Shown: in pieces, positions 44,831-52,403 of the stretch
How the letters are laid out: every line of letters starts with the position of its first letter
Numbering within the stretch: position 1 is the first letter of the stretch
Assembly: GCF_037977055.1 (NCBI RefSeq)
Contig: NZ_CP150274.1
Coordinates: forward strand, 2,170,001-2,234,000
DNA length: 64,000 nt
DNA from: Paenibacillus sp. FSL K6-1096
Lineage (GTDB): Bacteria > Bacillota > Bacilli > Paenibacillales > Paenibacillaceae
Direction of reading: 5' to 3'
The notes under the pieces: generated by a model
What the model was told of the DNA's origin: nothing
Databases searched by the model: none
Seen by the model: only the letters and a program-made list of their open reading frames with translations
Program-made: the position numbers and the translations under genes

Positions 44831-45601
44831 CTACTCCTTTCGCTTAATTTTTTTGTATTTACGAATACCTCTCACAATGTACCAACTCATATAGTAACTA
44901 GAATAAATCACATTTAAACCCACATAACGATAGGTTCTGTAAGCCATGATCAACGATTTCAGCTTATTTCCTGATTTTGATGTGCTAGTAATTCTGTAAA
45001 TCAACAAAGGCTCATTAATTCCATAAGCGAAAGGAAGTATTTTTAAGATTCGTAACCATGCACTGTAATCCTCATGTGTATTATCATTGTTCATACTAAA
45101 CATCTCCATGTACTTCTTCTTAATAAGAACAGAAGAACATGAGATTACATTTTGTTTAAGTAACTGTTTGTAGCTCACTCTATTTGGTACTTCAAAAATC
45201 GAGTTATACGGATTACCCCGCTCATCAATAAATGAAGAACCTGTAAAAACAAATTCCGCATTATTAGTAGCTGTATATGCTAATTGCTTTTCTAGTTTGT
45301 TTCTTTCCCAACAATCATCACTATCAATAAAAGCAATCCATTCTCCATTAGCCAAGGAAACTCCTAAGCTTCTCGTGGCAGATACACCCAAATTTCTTTT
45401 ATTAAAGATCATTTTAATACGACTGTCTCTTTTACACATCATTTCTATTATTTCTGCTGTTTTGTCATCTGAATAATCATCAATGATTATTAATTCAAAA
45501 TCACAATAGGTTTGTGTTAATACAGATTTGATTGCTTGAGCAATATATTTCTCGCAATTATATGCTGGCATAATTATACTTACTAATACTTGCAATTTCA
45601 T
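44831..45601 (-). CDS. Glycosyltransferase, GT2 family
   Basis: A 256-residue GT-A enzyme: VSIIMPAYNCEKYI at the start, IIDDYSDDKT for nucleotide binding, and the metal-binding DSDD at 93-96. Near the C-terminus a basic and aromatic stretch (YMSWYIVRGIRKYKKIKRK) may touch the membrane. Its ATG overlaps the stop of the epimerase gene in an ATGA junction. Confidence 0.88.
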   Translation of the reverse strand: MKLQVLVSIIMPAYNCEKYIAQAIKSVLTQTYCDFELIIIDDYSDDKTAEIIEMMCKRDSRIKMIFNKRNLGVSATRSLGVSLANGEWIAFIDSDDCWERNKLEKQLAYTATNNAEFVFTGSSFIDERGNPYNSIFEVPNRVSYKQLLKQNVISCSSVLIKKKYMEMFSMNNDNTHEDYSAWLRILKILPFAYGINEPLLIYRITSTSKSGNKLKSLIMAYRTYRYVGLNVIYSSYYMSWYIVRGIRKYKKIKRKE

Positions 45602-46464
45602 TTGCCTCTTTCCGTAAAATAAATGGTTTTTTTGAAGTCTTTTATACTGTATTCAAAAATATCAATAGGTTCATATATTAAGCTTCCAAACAACTTGTTA
45701 ATTGTCTTGATTTTATTTTTGGAAATTTTTATCAAAAAGTTAAAAACCTTTATAAATTTCACTTTTTTTCCGTTGGCCTCTGCTATTAATTTCACCATTT
45801 CACTAGTATTAACATACTCTGTGTTTTGTGGAAGAAATATACCTGAAGCATTATCATTTATTAAATGAAAGATATACTCCGAAAGATTATCAATATAAAT
45901 CATACTTCTTTTATTATCTACATTAGGAAATATAGGAAGTTTCATTGCAAGTTTTGCTAATTTCGTATAGTTCCCCTTACAATTCTCCCCATAAACCATT
46001 GGTGGCCTAACAATTGTTACTTTAAATTCATTGTCTTGAAGCTTCATAATTTGTTCCTCAGCCTGCAATTTTGAAATACCATAGCTAGATTGTGGATTGG
46101 GAACCGTTCCTCTAGATATCTTTCCATTTTCAATCCCATAGACGCTCATTGAACTAAGAAATATGAACTGCTTAACTCCGCTTTTCTTAGCTTTTTGAGC
46201 TAATTCAATAGTTAAATCTCTGTTAACTTTAAAATAAAGGGATGCATTAAGAGTTGTTTCTTTTATATGTGCAATACCTGCTACATGATAAACAACATCA
46301 TAAACGGATAAATCTTTTTCTCTCCATCCTTCACCCTTCATGTCAATAGTCTCAACTAGAATAGATTGTGATTCATAATGATTTTCAACCCACTTTATAA
46401 AGGAAGTTCCAATATAACTATTTAGACCTGTCACAAGTACTTTTTTTAGTCCAGTAGCAGTCAT
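45598..46464 (-). CDS. NAD-dependent sugar epimerase/dehydratase
   Basis: A 288-residue extended short-chain dehydrogenase: NAD motif VTGLNSYIG (11-19), LSSMSVYG (about 104-111), catalytic SSYGISK (about 125-131) and RPPMVYGENCKGNY. It resembles UDP-sugar 4-epimerases and reductases found next to polyprenyl-phosphate sugar transferases. The exact substrate is open; UDP-GlcNAc or a 4-keto intermediate from the CapD-type protein is plausible. Confidence 0.82.
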   Translation of the reverse strand: MTATGLKKVLVTGLNSYIGTSFIKWVENHYESQSILVETIDMKGEGWREKDLSVYDVVYHVAGIAHIKETTLNASLYFKVNRDLTIELAQKAKKSGVKQFIFLSSMSVYGIENGKISRGTVPNPQSSYGISKLQAEEQIMKLQDNEFKVTIVRPPMVYGENCKGNYTKLAKLAMKLPIFPNVDNKRSMIYIDNLSEYIFHLINDNASGIFLPQNTEYVNTSEMVKLIAEANGKKVKFIKVFNFLIKISKNKIKTINKLFGSLIYEPIDIFEYSIKDFKKTIYFTERGK

Positions 46465-46510
46465 GTCGAGTCTCTCACCGCCTTATTTTACAAATCAAAA
46501 ACTTAGAATC

Positions 46511-47131
46511 TTAAGCATCCACACTATTTTTATTGAGTTCTGTTGGTTGTCCTTCAACAATTCCTTCTTGTTTGAAAACAATTTTTATTGTTTCAAGAAA
46601 ACATTTTAAGTCAAATTGAAAACTAATGCGTTTAAAGTAGTCTCCGTCTAATTTTGCTTTAAATTCGATTAAAAGCTCATCCCGCCCATTAATCTGCGCC
46701 CATCCGGTCAGCCCAGGCTTAATGTCATTCGCTCCGTACTTGTCCCGCTCAGCAATTAGATCATATTGGTTCCACAGTGCCGGGCGCGGGCCTATGATGC
46801 TCATGTCGCCTTTTAGAATATTTATTATCTGAGGAAGCTCGTCCAGGCTGGTCTTCCTGAGGAATTTGCCTACTTTGGTGATGAAGAAGTCAGGATCTTG
46901 CAGCAGATGGGTAGGCATTTCGCTAGGTGTATCCGTACGCATCGTCCTGAATTTGAGAATATAGAATTCTTTCTTATGCTTGCCTAAGCGCTTTTGGCGG
47001 AACAAGACAGGACCTTTGGAGGTAGACTTGATCACTACGGCGATAATTAAGAAAAAAGGCCATAACAGGAGCATTCCGATTAGAGCCAATATGAAATCCA
47101 GCATAGGTTTGATAATAATATAAGGCTTCAT
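46511..47131 (-). CDS. Polyprenyl-phosphate sugar-1-phosphate transferase, mosaic gene
   Basis: A 206-residue initiating transferase of the short type: one membrane segment (12-34), then KSTSKGPVLFRQKRLG, KFRTMR, SLDELPQIINILKGDMSIIGPRP and PGLTGWAQINGRDE (139-152). It moves a sugar 1-phosphate onto undecaprenyl phosphate and so starts each repeat unit. The DNA is GC-rich through codon 151 (about 46680) and abruptly AT-rich from codon 152 on. The change falls at the conserved GRDE motif, which suggests recombination inside the gene. A GGTGAG site precedes the ATG. Confidence 0.92.
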   Translation of the reverse strand: MKPYIIIKPMLDFILALIGMLLLWPFFLIIAVVIKSTSKGPVLFRQKRLGKHKKEFYILKFRTMRTDTPSEMPTHLLQDPDFFITKVGKFLRKTSLDELPQIINILKGDMSIIGPRPALWNQYDLIAERDKYGANDIKPGLTGWAQINGRDELLIEFKAKLDGDYFKRISFQFDLKCFLETIKIVFKQEGIVEGQPTELNKNSVDA

Positions 47132-47155
47132 TCGCTCACCTTGTCCTTAAGTTAC

Positions 47156-47206
47156 TATGGTTTACAGTTAGAGTTGAATGGAGGGCGCGTACAACTGTAA
47201 ACCATA
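47156..47206. repeat. Perfect 14-bp inverted repeat before the sugar transferase gene
   Basis: TATGGTTTACAGTT (47156-47169) and AACTGTAAACCATA (47193-47206) are exact reverse complements around a 23-base loop. It lies in the 106-base gap between the copper-amine-oxidase-like gene and the transferase gene, about 25 bases before the ATG on the minus strand. No T run follows, so it is not a normal terminator. It may be a regulatory RNA hairpin or a protein-binding site. Confidence 0.6.
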
Positions 47207-47237
47207 TATTCATAATACCTGTTGATGTCTATACTAT

Positions 47238-48275
47238 TTATTTGCCTATTCCCTCAGCAATTGCTTTGCCCTTCTCCAGATCTGCCTCAAATGCCGCTCT
47301 GTATTGGGCGATGATCGCTGTACTATACCCGTTGTTGTTTAGTTTTTGTTCAGCGTCTGCGATTATACTGTTAAACGAAGCTGTAAAAGAAGCCAGCTGC
47401 TGGATGCCCTTCGCTTTGATGCTCTCTTTGGCAGCAGCATCTGTGGCACTAATATATTCCAAGGCAATGCCCATCAGTGTGGATTGGCTCTGTGACTGTA
47501 ACGCGCTCAGCTTCGCTTCGGTCTCGCTAGTAATTGACTCATAAGAGACCTTGCCCGATCCTGTGCCGCCTCCAGCTCCCGCTGATCCGCCACCAGCAGT
47601 TCCGCCAGCTTCTGGGGTTGCGGCTGGTGCTGGCGTAGCACTTGCAGAGGGGCTTGATCCGTTGCCGGTTGGTTTTACAGTAGGCTTGTTCTCTTCGTAG
47701 CTCTTAGAATTTGCCGTAATGGTCTTTGTTTTCGGATTCCAGCTAATGGAATTTCCTACAGATTCCGATAAGAATCTTAGGGGGACATAGATCGAGCCGT
47801 TCAGCAGGTAACTGGACTGGCCGGCAGGCAAGGCCTTAGCCGTACCATTGAATACATAATTTGCTTTCACATTGTTCAGAACAATACTCTTCGGGGTGAA
47901 GGCTGCATCCGCTGTGGCGTTCATCAGGTATTCCTTAATGACTACCAGCTCTGAGCCGCTAGGCTCGGCCACGGTCACCTTCAGGTTCTTGGCATCCCAG
48001 CTTACACTCTTCTGCAAGGCATAGGACATGAAGCGTAATGGCACATAGGTAGTGTCTTTGTACATGAATACATGCTGTCCTGCGGGAGGCTGTAGCTTCA
48101 CACCGTCGAAGAGCAGGGTCACATCTGCGTTCTGCACCTTGATCGAAGCGGCAGTCTTTACCGCAGGAGCAGTAGTTGCTGCTGACACAGTAGTTGGCGC
48201 TGATGCGGTCAAAGGAGTACAGCCGATCAAGGCCATGGTCAGCAGTGCTACGGCTGGAACTTTTATCTTAAACAT
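47238..48275 (-). CDS. Lipoprotein with two copper-amine-oxidase N-terminal (stalk) domains
   Basis: A 345-residue exported protein with lipobox-like ALIGC (Cys19). Two copies of the copper amine oxidase N1 stalk fold follow (about 50-110 and 135-195). Each has the marker TTYVPLRFMSYAL or GSIYVPLRFLSES and then SWxxKxxxxTV. A Pro/Ser/Ala/Gly-rich linker follows, and then a helical C-terminal domain (about 245-345). In Gram-positives the fold binds cell wall or scaffolds enzymes; no oxidase domain is present. The start lies two bases after the stop of the upstream gene, so it belongs to the exopolysaccharide operon and may act in polymer attachment. Confidence 0.8.
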   Translation of the reverse strand: MFKIKVPAVALLTMALIGCTPLTASAPTTVSAATTAPAVKTAASIKVQNADVTLLFDGVKLQPPAGQHVFMYKDTTYVPLRFMSYALQKSVSWDAKNLKVTVAEPSGSELVVIKEYLMNATADAAFTPKSIVLNNVKANYVFNGTAKALPAGQSSYLLNGSIYVPLRFLSESVGNSISWNPKTKTITANSKSYEENKPTVKPTGNGSSPSASATPAPAATPEAGGTAGGGSAGAGGGTGSGKVSYESITSETEAKLSALQSQSQSTLMGIALEYISATDAAAKESIKAKGIQQLASFTASFNSIIADAEQKLNNNGYSTAIIAQYRAAFEADLEKGKAIAEGIGK

Positions 48276-48277
48276 GC

Positions 48278-48958
48278 TTACTCACTTCCTTTTTCCTTAG
48301 CTTTGAGCTGTTCTTCTTCGGCCAGGATCTGATCCCGGGTCTTACCTTGGCTGACGCCGTACTTCTTGGCAATCTGAGCTAATTCGTTGTACTGTTCTTC
48401 TGTGACTTTGCCGAGGATAATGCTGCGGGCTTCCCGCTTCTCTTCGTTCGTGAGTCCGCCCTTGGCTAACTCTTGCAATCTCTTAATATCTGATACACTG
48501 AGCTGCTTGGCTACAATGCTTGCCACATTCGCTTTATCTGTGATCGTAACATTCTCTTGCACTTCCTTAGCCTTGTCCGTTGAAATATGAGCTAATCCGT
48601 CCACTCCTTCGGGTGTCGGAGCTGGCGTACTAGCAGGCTTGGCTGTGTTGACAGGCTTGTCCGTACCAGCAGCAGTCTGGTCTCCCGCTCCGCTGGACGC
48701 AGGAGTGCTACCCGGTGCAGCGCTTGAAGCAGGATCTGCAGAAGCGGCTGGCTCGGCAGTGGGATCGCTGTCTGCGACTACAGGGTCTACTACCTTCCCC
48801 TGTGGAACGCTGGCGTTATCCTCCGCTTCCACATCGAAGCCGGTAGCCATGGAGCTCATCAGCTTGTCGACTGCATAATTGGCCGCGAATAATCCGCAGG
48901 CCCCTAACACCACGATGACCGACAGCGTCCAGATTAATACCTTTTTCCATCGTTTCAC
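48278..48958 (-). CDS. Membrane-anchored protein with low-complexity linker, unknown function
   Basis: A 226-residue protein: one membrane segment (about 8-30), an extracellular Ala/Ser/Pro/Thr-rich linker (about 50-120) and a helical, charged C-terminal domain (about 130-226) with VTEEQYNELAQIAKKYGVS. I know no family for the C-terminal part. Its position between the CapD-type gene and the stalk lipoprotein gene, with tight spacing, suggests a partner in envelope polysaccharide assembly. Confidence 0.7.
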   Translation of the reverse strand: MKRWKKVLIWTLSVIVVLGACGLFAANYAVDKLMSSMATGFDVEAEDNASVPQGKVVDPVVADSDPTAEPAASADPASSAAPGSTPASSGAGDQTAAGTDKPVNTAKPASTPAPTPEGVDGLAHISTDKAKEVQENVTITDKANVASIVAKQLSVSDIKRLQELAKGGLTNEEKREARSIILGKVTEEQYNELAQIAKKYGVSQGKTRDQILAEEEQLKAKEKGSE

Positions 48959-48976
48959 TTCAGTACCTCCGAATCT

Positions 48977-50812
48977 CTAATTGGCTAAGGCTGCCTGGAT
49001 GACCGGCTGCATCGGCACGATCTGATTAATCACTTCACGGATCGCTTCCGGTTCCTCGAAAATTACCCGTTCCAGCCGTTTGAATTCCAGCTCCATCTGG
49101 CTCTGGGTGAAGACCGCTGGCCGGCCGATGAAGATCCGGTCATGCTGGGTGGAGGTCAGGTTCTCTTCATCCGTCAGCAGCTCTTCATACAGCTTCTCGC
49201 CTTCGCGGATGCCTGAGAAGGTAATATCGATATCCTTGTATGGCTCATACCCGGACAGGGTAATGAGGTCTTCGGCCAGCGTCAGAATCTTCACCGGGGC
49301 GCCCATATCGAGCACGAAGACTTCACCGCCGTTCGCGAACGAACCGGACTGGATCACCAGCTGGACCGCCTCAGGGATCGTCATGAAGTAACGGACCATC
49401 TCAGGATGCGTAACAGTAACAGGCCCGCCAGCGGCAATCTGTTGCTTGAAGGCAGGAATAACACTGCCCCGGCTGCCGAGGACATTGCCGAAGCGCACCG
49501 CCGAGAATTTGGTAGCGCTATTTACATTAAGACTCTGTACGTACATTTCGGCGATCCGTTTCGTGGCTCCCATGACGCTGGTAGGGTTCACGGCCTTGTC
49601 AGAAGAGATCAGCACGAAGCGCTCTGCGCCATATTTGTCTGCGCAGTCCGCTACATTGCGTGTGCCGAAGACGTTATTCTTGATCGCCTCGGAAGGGTTC
49701 CGCTCCATCAGGGGAACGTGCTTATGTGCTGCTGCATGAAAGACCACCTGCGGCTTGTAGCACTGGAACACATCCATCAGCCTGGCCCGGTCCTGAACAT
49801 CGGCAATTACGGTCACGATCTCCAGGTGCGGGAAGCTCTTGCGCAGCTCCATCTCAATGGTATAGATGCTGTTCTCCCCGTGTCCCAGGATCAGCAGCTT
49901 GTCCGGGGCAAAAGGTGAAATCTGGCGGCATAGCTCCGAGCCGATCGAGCCGCCTGCTCCTGTGATCAGCACGGTCTTGTTATGAACATACCCCAGGATG
50001 CTGTTCATATCGGCTACAACCGGCTCGCGGCCGAGCAGGTCCTCTACGCTGACATCGCGGAGCTTCTTGACAGAGATTTTGCCGGCGATCAGGTCATTGA
50101 GGGCCGGAATAATCTTCAGCTTCGCACCGGTAGCCTTGGCCAGATTGATGATCTCCGAGATCTGGGTGCGGGAGACGGAAGGCATAGCAATAATAATCTC
50201 ATGAATGACCTGCTCCTTCACGATCCGCGGAATATCATAACGGTTGCCCAGCACGGGGATGCCCAAGATAGACATGTGATACTTGTCTGCACTATCGTCG
50301 ATGAATCCGACCAGCCGCGTATGGGCGAAGGAAGGACCCATCATCTCTTTGGCAATCAGGATACCGCAATCTCCGGCCCCCACAATAAGTGTATGAGTCT
50401 CCGTATCCTTATTGTTATTCCGGTCACTGCGGAAGACTCTCCAGAAGAAGCGGGACCCTCCAACCAGCAGCAGAATGGTCTCCATCGACCGGACTTCAAT
50501 GCTAAGGGGTACACGTTGCGGCAGGATGAGATAGGCCGCTCCATAGGAGATTAATGAACCTACTACAATAGCTTTCAAGACCGAGATAATCTCACCGATG
50601 CTGGCATATTGCCACATTCTGCGATACAGCCCGAAGTAGACCAGGCTGCCCCCAATCGCCACGGTTGAGATCATTCCGAACACGACCATCTGAACCACAT
50701 ATCCCGGCGGAATCTCATTATAGAAGCGGAACAGGTAGGATGTCACGATGCTGAACCATATGATGGCAATATCGATCAAGAATAATAGCAACACTCTAGT
50801 TTTCGCTGTCAT
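48977..50812 (-). CDS. CapD/WbpM-type nucleotide-sugar 4,6-dehydratase
   Basis: A 611-residue membrane enzyme. Four N-terminal membrane segments (about 5-125) are followed by a first Rossmann domain (VGAGDCGILIAKEM) and the catalytic SDR domain with ITGAGGSIGSELCRQI, SSDKAVNPTSVMGATKR and RFGNVLGSRGSVIP. It should convert UDP-GlcNAc to a 4-keto-6-deoxy sugar, feeding the repeat unit. The ATG at 50812 lies eight bases after GGAGG. Confidence 0.92.
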   Translation of the reverse strand: MTAKTRVLLLFLIDIAIIWFSIVTSYLFRFYNEIPPGYVVQMVVFGMISTVAIGGSLVYFGLYRRMWQYASIGEIISVLKAIVVGSLISYGAAYLILPQRVPLSIEVRSMETILLLVGGSRFFWRVFRSDRNNNKDTETHTLIVGAGDCGILIAKEMMGPSFAHTRLVGFIDDSADKYHMSILGIPVLGNRYDIPRIVKEQVIHEIIIAMPSVSRTQISEIINLAKATGAKLKIIPALNDLIAGKISVKKLRDVSVEDLLGREPVVADMNSILGYVHNKTVLITGAGGSIGSELCRQISPFAPDKLLILGHGENSIYTIEMELRKSFPHLEIVTVIADVQDRARLMDVFQCYKPQVVFHAAAHKHVPLMERNPSEAIKNNVFGTRNVADCADKYGAERFVLISSDKAVNPTSVMGATKRIAEMYVQSLNVNSATKFSAVRFGNVLGSRGSVIPAFKQQIAAGGPVTVTHPEMVRYFMTIPEAVQLVIQSGSFANGGEVFVLDMGAPVKILTLAEDLITLSGYEPYKDIDITFSGIREGEKLYEELLTDEENLTSTQHDRIFIGRPAVFTQSQMELEFKRLERVIFEEPEAIREVINQIVPMQPVIQAALAN

Positions 50813-50854
50813 TTTCAGTGCCTCCAAAAACAACATTTTATCTCTGTTTCATAT

Positions 50855-51541
50855 TCAGTTGCCATAATAGTAATAATAGTAGCCTTCACTGGCCTTGCGC
50901 TTCACGTTGTTCAGCACCACGCCCAGCATTCTTGCACCGACCCGGTCCAGGCCGGCCTTGGCCTTGGCGGCGATATCCCGCTTCACCTTGCCGTAGCTGA
51001 CCACCATAATCACGCCGTCACTCTTCGAGGCTACAATCTGCGCATCGGTCACGGCAAGCAGCGGCGGGGTATCAATCAGAATCACATCATATAACTGGCG
51101 AAGCTCCTGCAGCACTGCGCTCATCCGGTTGGAGGCCATCATCTCGGCCGGGTTCGGCGGAATGGGACCAGAGGTCATGAGCGACAGGTTATTCACCCCT
51201 GAGGGTTGAATGACATCGGACAGGTCCGCTTGCTGGGACAGTAGGGAGGACAACCCGTAGCGGTTACTCAGCGAGAAGGTCTTATGCGCTGTTGGCTTGC
51301 GTAAATCACCGTCAATTAGCAGCACCTTCTTGTCCGCTTGTGCATAGGCGGCAGCCAGGTTGGCGGTAACGGTGGACTTGCCTTCCTCTGGTCCGGAAGA
51401 AGTGACCATTACGACCTGAATCTGCTCATCCACTGAGGAGAAGTCAATATTCGTGCGCAGAGCGCGAAAAGCCTCCGATACCGGCGAGCGCGGGTTCGTC
51501 ACGGTGATCAGATGGCGTTGTTTATTTGGCTGCTGTGACAT
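50855..51541 (-). CDS. Bacterial tyrosine kinase, CpsD/YwqD type
   Basis: A 228-residue BY-kinase. Walker A SSGPEEGKST (48-57), Walker A' LLIDGDLRK (74-82) and Walker B VILIDTPPLL (153-162) are intact. The C-terminal tail has six consecutive tyrosines (221-226), the autophosphorylation cluster. With its membrane adaptor and the YwqE-type phosphatase it controls chain length and amount of polysaccharide. The ATG at 51541 has GGGAG nine bases upstream and overlaps the adaptor gene by 20 bases. Confidence 0.93.
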   Translation of the reverse strand: MSQQPNKQRHLITVTNPRSPVSEAFRALRTNIDFSSVDEQIQVVMVTSSGPEEGKSTVTANLAAAYAQADKKVLLIDGDLRKPTAHKTFSLSNRYGLSSLLSQQADLSDVIQPSGVNNLSLMTSGPIPPNPAEMMASNRMSAVLQELRQLYDVILIDTPPLLAVTDAQIVASKSDGVIMVVSYGKVKRDIAAKAKAGLDRVGARMLGVVLNNVKRKASEGYYYYYYGN

Positions 51542-52298
51542 GTTCGAGTTCTCCCGCCTTTCTGGTCTGCAGCTGAGCCTGCTGCTCTGTGGCCTTCGTC
51601 TCTTCCTGTCCAAGCCGTGTAATCATGGCAATAGTCGGCAGTCCAAGGTATTTCTTGATGTCATCTTCCGTCTTCAGCGTATCATCCAGATACTCCAGCA
51701 GGAAGGCGATACCAAGGCCGATCATCAGGGAGACAATCAGGGCAATGGCCAGGTTCATCACGACATTCGGCTCTACCGGTCCCGGTGCCACCGGCGGATT
51801 CAGCTTCGCTTCATTGAGAATGGACACATTCTGTACGTTGAACAGGGATGGAATCTCCTGCTTGAACACAAGTGATATGGCATTCACGATCTCTGCAGCT
51901 CTCTGGTATGAATTATCTCGAACGACAAGTGTCATCACCTGCGTATTATTTACAGAACTCACGTTAACCTTCTTCAGCATCTCCTCTGCGGTCAAGCCGA
52001 ACTGCGGATAGTTCTTGGCTACGACATCGAGGATGGCCGGGGTCTTGATAATTTCTTTGTACGTGTTGATCAACTGGATGTTCGTATTGATCTGATTGAG
52101 ATCCAGCTGCGCTACCGAGGCTTGGGTAGGCGTCTGATTGACGATGATCTTCGTCGAAGCTTCATAGACCGGATTCTTGATGTACAGGCTATAGACTCCG
52201 GCAAGAACACACGCCACAATAACAATGCTGACAATCATCCACAGCCGCTTCCTGACAATCTGGAAATAATCGCGCAGATCCAATTCTTGTGCTGACAA
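51522..52298 (-). CDS. Chain-length determinant / kinase adaptor, Wzz-CpsC (YwqC) type
   Basis: A 258-residue protein with two membrane segments (about 20-40 and 180-202) around an extracellular domain. PVAPGPVEPNVVMN is the proline-rich motif before the second segment. The cytoplasmic tail (about 205-258) activates the separately encoded kinase, as in Gram-positive Wzz-like adaptors. TTG start, eight bases after GGAGGG. Confidence 0.92.
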   Translation of the reverse strand: MSAQELDLRDYFQIVRKRLWMIVSIVIVACVLAGVYSLYIKNPVYEASTKIIVNQTPTQASVAQLDLNQINTNIQLINTYKEIIKTPAILDVVAKNYPQFGLTAEEMLKKVNVSSVNNTQVMTLVVRDNSYQRAAEIVNAISLVFKQEIPSLFNVQNVSILNEAKLNPPVAPGPVEPNVVMNLAIALIVSLMIGLGIAFLLEYLDDTLKTEDDIKKYLGLPTIAMITRLGQEETKATEQQAQLQTRKAGELEHVTAAK

Positions 52299-52346
52299 GT
52301 GCTTTTCCCTCCAAGCAGTTTCAATAATCGTTCATTGAGTCTGTTC

Positions 52347-52384
52347 TAAAAAAGTGCCTCCTCTCTAAACAGACGAGAGGAGGC
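52347..52384 (-). terminator. Terminator after the 54.4-kb SLH gene
   Basis: Perfect 10-bp stem on the minus strand: GCCTCCTCTC (52384-52375) with GAGAGGAGGC (52365-52356), then AC and six T. It lies between the SLH gene and the chain-length gene, so readthrough sets the expression of the genes downstream. Confidence 0.85.
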
Positions 52385-52403
52385 TCTCCACAATACTATT
52401 TAC

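Larger units (their letters stand above)
36323..46680. other. AT-rich exopolysaccharide cassette
   Basis: About 10.4 kb of roughly 30% GC by eye between GC-rich flanks (about 55%). It covers the genes from the nucleotide-sugar dehydrogenase to the epimerase and the last third of the sugar transferase. All genes run leftward with short gaps or overlaps. Composition and content (flippase, polymerase, transferases) are typical of an exchanged serotype-specific segment. Confidence 0.8.
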
